64,000 nucleotides of DNA from Clostridiales bacterium (GTDB lineage Bacteria; Bacillota; Clostridia; Saccharofermentanales; DTU023): contig SFFI01000009.1 in the NCBI GenBank assembly GCA_004556925.1, positions 1-64,000 on the forward strand. Reading direction: 5' to 3'. Below the pieces are notes generated by a model. It saw only the letters and a program-made list of their open reading frames with translations. It was not told the origin of the DNA and did not search any database. A program made the translations under genes and the position numbers. This document shows, piece after piece, positions 57,919 to 64,000 of the stretch (the stretch's first letter is position 1; every line of letters begins with the position of its first letter).

Positions 57919-59442
57919 ATGGGAAGTATTCTAGCTTTGAACGGCCGCGACTTAACTATTGAAGATATCGTGGCCGTTAGTCGTCATGGCCAAAAGGTGG
58001 CCATTAGTCCTGACTCGCAGGAAAAAATCCTGGCCTCTGAAGGCATTGTGGCTGACATCGTCGCCTCCCACGCGCCTGTCTATGGTGTATCTACAGGCTA
58101 TGGTGAATTTTCTACGGTCCGCATTAGTGAAGAAGAGAACAAGACGCTTCAGCGCAATCTCATTCTGAGCCACGCTTGCGGTGTGGGTGAGCCCTTCAAG
58201 GAAGATGAGGTCCGCGCCATTATGCTCCTGCGTCTTAATACCCTGTGTTCTGGATATTCTGGAGTCAGCCATGAGGTCCCTGCCATCCTGGTAGACATGC
58301 TGAATGAGAATATTATTCCCTATATTCCTAAAAAAGGTTCCTTAGGCGCTTCGGGCGATTTAGCCAACTTAGCCCACATGGCCCTGACCATGCTGGGAGA
58401 GGGCGAAGTTATGGACCAGGGCAAACGCCGGCCCTCTGCTGAGGTGCTCAAGGAAAAAGGCCTGACCCCTGTCACCCTCAAGGGCAAGGATGGTTTAGCT
58501 ATTATTAACGGCACGCCAGTTATGACTGGATTAGGGGTGCTGGCACTTTACGATGCCGAGAGACTCCTCCGTGCTGCCAACCAAGCGGCTGCCCTTTCTT
58601 TTGAAGCTCTTATGGGGATTACAGCAGCCTTAGACCCCAGAGTGCACGCAGTTAGGCCCCACCCTGGCCAAATGGCCACTGCAGCTTACCTCCGCAAAAT
58701 GCTAGAGGGTTCTTCCTCGGTTAACCAGCGCGAAGGTGATGTGCAGGATGCCTACACACTGCGCTGCGTACCACAAGTCCATGGTGCAGTTACGGATGCC
58801 CTGGCTCAGATTCGTCAAGTCCTGGAGATTGAGATCAATGCGGTTACGGATAACCCCTTAGTTTTTCCTGACAACCATGACGTGATTTCTGGCGGTAACT
58901 TCCATGGTGAGCCCCTTGCCTTGCAACTAGACTTCCTTGCCATTGCAGTAGCCGAGCTAGCTGATATTTCTGAACGCCGGATTGAGCGTTTGGTTAATCC
59001 TCAGCTGAACTATGGTTTGCCTGCCTTCTTGGTGGAAAAAGGCGGAGTCAACTCGGGCTTTATGATTCCCCAATACACAGCAGCCAGCCTGGTTTCAGAA
59101 AATAAGATTTTGGCGCATCCTGCTTCAGTCGACTCCATTCCTTCATCTGCTAATAAGGAAGATCATGTTTCCATGGGGGCCAATGCTGCCCGCAAGGTCG
59201 GCGAGATAATAAAAAATGTCAGAGACGTTCTGGCTATTGAGTGGCTGGTGGCAGCCCAAGCCTGTGACCTAAGAGGGGTCAAGCAATTTGGCCAAGGCAC
59301 TGGGCAGGTTTATAAAGAAGTCCGTGAACTCGTAAGCTTCTACGATGAAGACCGGGTTATGTACCCGGCTATGCATGCCCTAGCACATCTTCTGGAAGAG
59401 GGCAGTGTCCTAGACCGCGTAGAAGCGCAATTAGCTGACTAA
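57919..59442 (+). CDS. hutH: Histidine ammonia-lyase
   Basis: A 507-residue enzyme that deaminates histidine to urocanate. The MIO cofactor forms from Ala-Ser-Gly in GSLGASGDLANLAHM (about 141), and YGVSTGYGEFS (about 53) and the VTDNPLVF and GGNFHGEPLA motifs are present. TCAGGAGGAAAAC precedes the ATG. It opens a hut operon with ftcD, hutI and fchA. No urocanase gene is within the window. Confidence 0.96.
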   Translation: MGSILALNGRDLTIEDIVAVSRHGQKVAISPDSQEKILASEGIVADIVASHAPVYGVSTGYGEFSTVRISEEENKTLQRNLILSHACGVGEPFKEDEVRAIMLLRLNTLCSGYSGVSHEVPAILVDMLNENIIPYIPKKGSLGASGDLANLAHMALTMLGEGEVMDQGKRRPSAEVLKEKGLTPVTLKGKDGLAIINGTPVMTGLGVLALYDAERLLRAANQAAALSFEALMGITAALDPRVHAVRPHPGQMATAAYLRKMLEGSSSVNQREGDVQDAYTLRCVPQVHGAVTDALAQIRQVLEIEINAVTDNPLVFPDNHDVISGGNFHGEPLALQLDFLAIAVAELADISERRIERLVNPQLNYGLPAFLVEKGGVNSGFMIPQYTAASLVSENKILAHPASVDSIPSSANKEDHVSMGANAARKVGEIIKNVRDVLAIEWLVAAQACDLRGVKQFGQGTGQVYKEVRELVSFYDEDRVMYPAMHALAHLLEEGSVLDRVEAQLAD

Positions 59443-59508
59443 GTGAGTCATTATGGCGTAGGCTTGGGGTAAAACACCCCCTGGCTTGCCCAGAAAGAAA
59501 GGTATGAT

Positions 59509-60426
59509 ATGTCAAAAAAATTAATTGAATGTGTCCCTAACTTCTCCAATGGCCGGGACCCGGAGGTCCTGCAGAAGATTATGGCCCCCTTTTTCGCGGC
59601 TCAGGACGTACAGGTTCTAGATTATAGCCAAGATAAGGACCATAACCGTGCAGTCGTAACCCTGGTTGGGACACCGGAAGATCTTGAAAATTCTGTGGTG
59701 GAGGCTGTGGGTATAGCGGCTCAGCTGATTGACCTGCGCAAACACCAAGGTGAGCACCCCCGTATGGGCGCTACGGACGTCGTCCCCTTTGTCCCCATCC
59801 GCAACGCCAGCGTGCAGGACTGCATAGAGCTTTCTAAACGTGTAGGAGAGAGGATTGCTAAAGAACACCATATCCCCGTTTACCTCTACGAAGAATCGGC
59901 AACTGACCCCTCCCGCGTTAACCTGGCCCATATCCGCAAGGGACAATTTGAAGGTTTTGCGGAAAAGATTAAAGAAGCTGAATGGAAACCGGATTACGGA
60001 GAAGCCGAAATCCATCCCTCTGCCGGTGTCGTGGCTGTGGGTGCCCGAGAATTCCTGGTAGCCTACAACATTAACCTAGACACAGATAAGCTAGAAATTG
60101 CAGATGCCATTGCCCGCAAGGTTCGGCACATCGGCGGTGGTTTTAGGTTCGTAAAGGGTATGGGGGTTGAACTCTCCGACCGTAATCAAGTGCAGGTCTC
60201 TATGAACCTTACCAATTTTCACAAATCACATATTTACCAAGTTTTTGAGACTGTCAAGATGGAAGCCCGCCGCTATGGTGTCAACGTGGTTGGTTCTGAG
60301 ATAATCGGACTTGTGCCCCTGGCTGCTCTCGTGGATACCGCTAATTATTACCTACAACTGGAAGACTTTGGCCTAGACCAAGTGATTGAAGCCCGGCTGT
60401 TGGGAGATAGCTCCAATGAAGAATAA
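59509..60426 (+). CDS. ftcD: Glutamate formimidoyltransferase
   Basis: A 305-residue enzyme that moves the formimino group from formiminoglutamate to tetrahydrofolate. It begins KKLIECVPNFSNGRDPEVL and has the NRAVVTLVG and HPRMGATDVVPFVP motifs. Unlike animal FTCD it lacks the cyclodeaminase domain, which is encoded separately by fchA downstream. A GGGGT/ACCCC hairpin without a T-run lies in the 66-bp gap after hutH. Confidence 0.94.
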   Translation: MSKKLIECVPNFSNGRDPEVLQKIMAPFFAAQDVQVLDYSQDKDHNRAVVTLVGTPEDLENSVVEAVGIAAQLIDLRKHQGEHPRMGATDVVPFVPIRNASVQDCIELSKRVGERIAKEHHIPVYLYEESATDPSRVNLAHIRKGQFEGFAEKIKEAEWKPDYGEAEIHPSAGVVAVGAREFLVAYNINLDTDKLEIADAIARKVRHIGGGFRFVKGMGVELSDRNQVQVSMNLTNFHKSHIYQVFETVKMEARRYGVNVVGSEIIGLVPLAALVDTANYYLQLEDFGLDQVIEARLLGDSSNEE

Positions 60427-61675
60427 ACAAGTCTTACTTTCTCACTCTATCTATACTGCGGTAGATGGCCAGGAGCTTGTGGATGGCTATCTTGTCATTG
60501 AAGATGGCAAGATAGCTAAACTTTCAGCAGGCGAGCCCTCGGCAGCAGAATTGCGGGAAGCCCAGCTGCATGATTTCCGTGGCAGGACGATTACGCCAGG
60601 CCTTGTAGATGCCCATACCCATCTGGTCCACGGCGGTTCCCGGGAAAAAGAGCTGGCCCTTAAATTGGCGGGTGCTTCCTACATGGAAATTCACGAAGAG
60701 GGTGGTATTAAATCCACTATGCGGGCCACACGCGCAGCAACGGATGAGGAACTTCTTGATAAAGCCCTCACAGCCCTGGCTTCCATGTTAAAACACGGCA
60801 CAACCACGGTAGAGGCCAAGTCTGGCTATGGATTGGATAAGGACACCGAACTGCGTATCTTGCGGATTAACCAAGCCTTGGATAAACTCCAGGCCTTGGA
60901 TGTTGTTTCCACTTATATGGGGGCCCATGACACGCCGCCGGAATTTGCAGATAATGCTTCCTACATCAAGTTTATGTTGGAAGAGGTGATGCCCCAGGTG
61001 AAAGCCGAGAATTTGGCCGAATTCTGTGACATCTTCTGCGAAGAGGGTATCTTTTCTTTGGAGGAAACTCGAGAGATCGGTGAAGCTGCCCAAAAAATGG
61101 GCTTCAAGCTCAAAATTCATGCCGATGAAATTGAGCCCATGGGAGGGGCAGGTTTGGCCGCCGACCTGGGTGCCGTTTCTTCAGAGCACCTGATGGCTAT
61201 TGCGGAGTCTGACATCCCCAAAATGGCGGAGTCTGGCACAGTGGCCGTGCTCTTACCGGCGACCAGCTTTTTCCTTCGGTCGGAGAACTTTGCCCCAGCT
61301 AAAGAGATGTGGGACCAGGGGGTTACGGTAGCCATCGCCTCTGATTACAATCCTGGCTCTTCACCTTGTGAAAATTTACAAATGGCCATGGATATGGCTT
61401 GTTTGGGTATGGGCCTAGAACCCCTACAAATCTTAAAAGGCGTTACCCTCAATGCGGCCAAGGCGATTTGCCGCGACCAGGAGATCGGTAGCCTGGAAGT
61501 AGGGAAAAGAGCAGACTTAACCGTCTTTAACGCCCCCAATCCTAATTATATTTTCTATCACTTTGGTGTAAACAGCGTGACCCATGTGTTCAAAGATGGG
61601 CTACAAGTCTTACGTGATGGCCAGATAAACCAAGCCGCTTTGCAGCGTGTCATCCGCGCTAAAAGCCACAAATAA
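60416..61675 (+). CDS. hutI: Imidazolonepropionase
   Basis: A 419-residue amidohydrolase that opens 4-imidazolone-5-propionate to formiminoglutamate. The metal motif VDAHTHLVHGG (about 67), the HADEIEP motif (about 240) and the catalytic SDYNPGSSP (about 315) are all present. The ATG at 60416 overlaps ftcD by 11 bases and follows GGGAG. Its substrate comes from urocanase, which is not encoded in this window. Confidence 0.95.
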   Translation: MKNKQVLLSHSIYTAVDGQELVDGYLVIEDGKIAKLSAGEPSAAELREAQLHDFRGRTITPGLVDAHTHLVHGGSREKELALKLAGASYMEIHEEGGIKSTMRATRAATDEELLDKALTALASMLKHGTTTVEAKSGYGLDKDTELRILRINQALDKLQALDVVSTYMGAHDTPPEFADNASYIKFMLEEVMPQVKAENLAEFCDIFCEEGIFSLEETREIGEAAQKMGFKLKIHADEIEPMGGAGLAADLGAVSSEHLMAIAESDIPKMAESGTVAVLLPATSFFLRSENFAPAKEMWDQGVTVAIASDYNPGSSPCENLQMAMDMACLGMGLEPLQILKGVTLNAAKAICRDQEIGSLEVGKRADLTVFNAPNPNYIFYHFGVNSVTHVFKDGLQVLRDGQINQAALQRVIRAKSHK

Positions 61676-61733
61676 GTAACTGCCAGCCCAGCTGGAAATC
61701 TAAAAAACGGACTCTGTCCCAAATGAGGTACAT

Positions 61734-62381
61734 ATGGAAAAGAAAATGATTGACATGGACTTACGTGAAGTCCTCGCCCTGACTGCCAGTGATGCGCCTG
61801 CCCCGGGTGGCGGTGCCATTGCTGCCCTGACTGCTGCTTTGGGCGCTGCCCTTGGCCAGATGGTCTTAGCCTTGTCTTATGGCAAGAAAGCTTTTGAAAG
61901 CCTGGATGAAGAGACTAAGATCTCTCTGAAGGAGGAAGACGCACAATTAGCCAAGCTGCAGGACCGCCTGTTTAACCTGATGCAGGAAGATACGGATGCT
62001 TTTACAGGTTACATGGATGCCCTCCGCAAGCCCAAGCAAACAGAAGAGGAGCAAAAAGCACGTCGGGCTGCCCTGGACGAATGTGCCCTGCACTCCATGC
62101 GGGTTCCTCTGGAAACCGCTGAACGCTGCCTGGCTGTCCTGCAATGCTTGCCGCAGATTGCCCAGCACGGCAATAAGAATGCCGTTACCGACGCCGGCGT
62201 AGCAGCTCTCTTGGCCAATGCCGCCTGTGAAGCAGCCCTGCTCAATGTCAAGATTAACCTCCCTACAATTAAGGACGAGGACATTGCGGGCAAAGCAGCA
62301 AAACGTTCGGAAGAATTGCTCAAGGCCTGTAAGGACCTGAATGCCGAAGTGCTAGAAATTGTCTACGGCAAACTCGCCTAG
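61734..62381 (+). CDS. fchA: Formimidoyltetrahydrofolate cyclodeaminase / cyclohydrolase
   Basis: A 215-residue FchA-type enzyme. It has the Gly-rich N-terminal motif APGGGAIAALTAALGAALGQMV and is mostly helical. It converts formimino-THF to methenyl-THF and ammonia, finishing the histidine path and feeding one-carbon metabolism. The ATG is 58 bases after hutI. It converges with the pseudouridine synthase gene 13 bases downstream. Confidence 0.92.
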   Translation: MEKKMIDMDLREVLALTASDAPAPGGGAIAALTAALGAALGQMVLALSYGKKAFESLDEETKISLKEEDAQLAKLQDRLFNLMQEDTDAFTGYMDALRKPKQTEEEQKARRAALDECALHSMRVPLETAERCLAVLQCLPQIAQHGNKNAVTDAGVAALLANAACEAALLNVKINLPTIKDEDIAGKAAKRSEELLKACKDLNAEVLEIVYGKLA

Positions 62382-62394
62382 CTACATGATTTAA

Positions 62395-63273
62395 CTACAA
62401 TTGAAGAAATTGGTAGCGGTTTAAAACCGCCTGCATATCTGGTGGGACCGGGTCGTCTAAGACGATCCGGTCTTCTGTATAGGGAAGGGGAAATTCTAAA
62501 TGGTAGGCATGCAAGGCTTGTCTGCCTAGGTCCGCATCAAGAGCCTGGTTTAACCCATACATGGAATCCCCCAAAAGCGGGTGGCCCAGATAGTGGGTGT
62601 GTACCCTAATTTGGTGGGTGCGGCCGGTATAAAGCTGAAATTCAACCAGGCTGAGATCGGGCTCCTCAGCATGGGCCAAGACCCTATAACCGGTTTGGGC
62701 GGGCTTACCTTCACAGCTTACTTCCCGCTCCATGATACTGTCTTGGGCTCTGGCAATCGGGGCGTCAATAATGCCCTCTGCCTGGTCCAGTTGGCCATGA
62801 CAAATGCCCAGATATTTTTTGACCATCTTGCTTTGACTGAGCCGGTAATGGGTATAGGCATTGAGGGCAATGATCACAAGTCCTGTAGTATCTCGGTCTA
62901 AGCGCTGGACGGGGTGAAGGGCTTGATCAGAGATTAATCCGCAGAGGTCTACCAGCTGGGAATTCAAGGATTTATGTACCACTTGACCAGGCTTTTTGGA
63001 CATGACCACAAGGTCCTTGTTCTGGAAAACTGGCTGCTGGTCCCTAGGGAAGTGGAGTTTGGGGGCTTCAAGATGGAGGTCTGCCAGGGCAAGGATGCAA
63101 TCGCCTGCCTTTACGGGATACCACAACATGGCCTCTTCATGGTTTAAATAGGTTTTACCCTCCCAGCGCAAACGCTTGAGCATGCGCCGGGAAATTTGGA
63201 ATTCTTCACGTAGGACATCGCGTATGGATTGGCCGGTGTATTTTTCTTCTACAATGTAGGCAAATTTTTGCAA
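62395..63273 (-). CDS. RluA family RNA pseudouridine synthase
   Basis: About 293 residues. An S4-like N-terminal domain (YTGQSIRDVLREEFQISRRMLKRLRWEGKTYLNHEEA) precedes the catalytic domain with HPVQRLDRDTTGLVIIA (Asp is the nucleophile) and GRTHQIRVHTHYLGHPLLGD. The TTG at 63273 is preferred, with GGGAG 7 bases upstream. An ATG at 63336 has none and would cover the divergent rny promoter. The rRNA or tRNA target is not predictable from sequence. Confidence 0.88.
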   Translation of the reverse strand: MQKFAYIVEEKYTGQSIRDVLREEFQISRRMLKRLRWEGKTYLNHEEAMLWYPVKAGDCILALADLHLEAPKLHFPRDQQPVFQNKDLVVMSKKPGQVVHKSLNSQLVDLCGLISDQALHPVQRLDRDTTGLVIIALNAYTHYRLSQSKMVKKYLGICHGQLDQAEGIIDAPIARAQDSIMEREVSCEGKPAQTGYRVLAHAEEPDLSLVEFQLYTGRTHQIRVHTHYLGHPLLGDSMYGLNQALDADLGRQALHAYHLEFPLPYTEDRIVLDDPVPPDMQAVLNRYQFLQL

Positions 63274-63326
63274 ATTTTTATCTCCCAAGTCCCTTATCCT
63301 GCCAGTTTTATAGCAGATTGCTTTAA

Positions 63327-63355
63327 TTGACATCAACTAACAAGCACCATACAAT
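63327..63355 (+). promoter_or_regulatory. Promoter of the rny gene
   Basis: TTGACA (63327-63332) and TACAAT (63350-63355) are 17 bp apart, giving a strong sigma-A-type promoter reading toward RNase Y. Confidence 0.8.
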
Positions 63356-63413
63356 ATTAAGCGTACAAATCGTTCCTGTGCAACTTGAAAATTTAATATA
63401 GGAGGTGATTGCC

Positions 63414-64000
63414 ATAGAGTGGCTATTTTTAATATTAGGCCTCGGTTTAGGGGCCGTTCTTGCATTTGTGATAACCCTTTCCTACCACAGGAAGGGCATA
63501 GATAAACTCAGTCAAAAGCTAGAAGAAGACCGCTTGAGGGTAAAAGCTGAGTCTGAAAAGATGGTGATAGACGCAGAGAAATCTGCGGAAAACCGCAAGC
63601 GCGAGCTGCTGATTCAAGCCAAAGAAGAGCTGCAACAAGCTAAATTGGACCTGGAGAGCGATGTCCGTGATAAGCGCCATGAACTCAAGAACGAAGAGAG
63701 CCGACTTCAACAGAAGCAGGATCAGTTGAATAAAAAACTGAAGGAAGCTGAACATAAAAATAAAGATGCGGAAAACCGTTTACGGTCCGCGACTGAGCGA
63801 GAAGCACGCCTGGCCAATGCTGAAGAGGAAAAACGTTTAGAGTTAGAGCGCATAGCGGAACTGACCACTCAAGAAGCCAAAGATATTATCATGACCGATA
63901 CGGAGGAAAACCTGCGGCATGATATGGCGGTCATGCTACGCCGGATGGAAGAAGAAGCCAATGAAACGGCAGACTTAAAAGCCAAGGAGATCATTGTTTC
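63414..64000 (+). CDS. rny: Ribonuclease Y, N-terminal part, likely AUA start
   Basis: The membrane-anchored endoribonuclease that starts mRNA decay. Visible: a membrane helix (IEWLFLILGLGLGAVLAFVITLSYH) and the long coiled coil typical of RNase Y; the KH and HD domains lie beyond the window. No ATG, and no GTG or TTG at workable spacing, precedes the anchor. AGGAGGTG (63400-63407) leaves ATA at 63414 at ideal distance; a GTG at 63405 overlaps the ribosome binding site itself, and ATT at 63408 is another option. Confidence 0.85.
   Translation, partial: MEWLFLILGLGLGAVLAFVITLSYHRKGIDKLSQKLEEDRLRVKAESEKMVIDAEKSAENRKRELLIQAKEELQQAKLDLESDVRDKRHELKNEESRLQQKQDQLNKKLKEAEHKNKDAENRLRSATEREARLANAEEEKRLELERIAELTTQEAKDIIMTDTEENLRHDMAVMLRRMEEEANETADLKAKEIIV

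Overview
The window looks like the chromosome of a low-to-mid GC Bacillota (Clostridia-type) bacterium carrying a temperate siphophage. The host assignment rests on AGGAGG-type ribosome binding sites, RNase Y, the Asp23/AmaP/DUF2273 trio, YqeG, the nusB-xseA-xseB-dxs-nadK-argR-recN cluster, a pyrophosphate-type phosphofructokinase and standalone FtcD/FchA enzymes. I cannot name a genus.

Positions 1-35784 are a prophage whose left end lies outside the window. An IS element cuts the fic gene at about position 91. Then come a LexA/CI-type repressor (minus strand) with two operators and a divergent early promoter, and small early genes on both strands, including a DUF4145 gene broken by an in-frame TGA. 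A replication and recombination block follows: a Rad50-like ATPase, RecT, an MBL-fold hydrolase, a DnaD-type replisome organiser and a late regulator. A probable activator-dependent late promoter, a terminator and a structured RNA candidate precede the packaging and head genes (TerS, TerL, portal, MuF protein, scaffold, capsid). The tail genes follow (connectors, tail tube, chaperone pair with a likely -1 frameshift, tape measure, Dit, Tal, fibre), then lysis genes (amidase, holin). Next to the right end lie two tandem small-RNA-like units with related promoters, a two-gene minus-strand cassette, and att-type repeats. The prophage ends in the 3' half of a tRNA-Pro gene (attR). No integrase is visible, so it probably lies left of the window.

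Positions 35785-64000 are ordinary chromosome: two L,D-transpeptidases, PPi-dependent phosphofructokinase, a membrane SH3 protein, tRNA-Gly and tRNA-Arg, divergent ParE/ParC-type topoisomerase subunits, a deacetylase-like membrane protein, an aspartokinase on the minus strand, yqeG, efp, the Asp23 envelope-stress trio, nusB through recN, a histidine degradation operon (hutH, ftcD, hutI, fchA; no urocanase here), an RluA-type pseudouridine synthase (minus), and the start of RNase Y, which seems to begin at a non-standard codon.

The points most worth follow-up are the MuF head protein with an HExxH metallopeptidase-like tail followed by tiny possible immunity genes, the two small-RNA units beside attR, the structured region before terS, the U UUU UUC slippery site in the tail chaperone gene, the 39-bp tandem repeat between repressor and fic, and the apparent AUA start of RNase Y.
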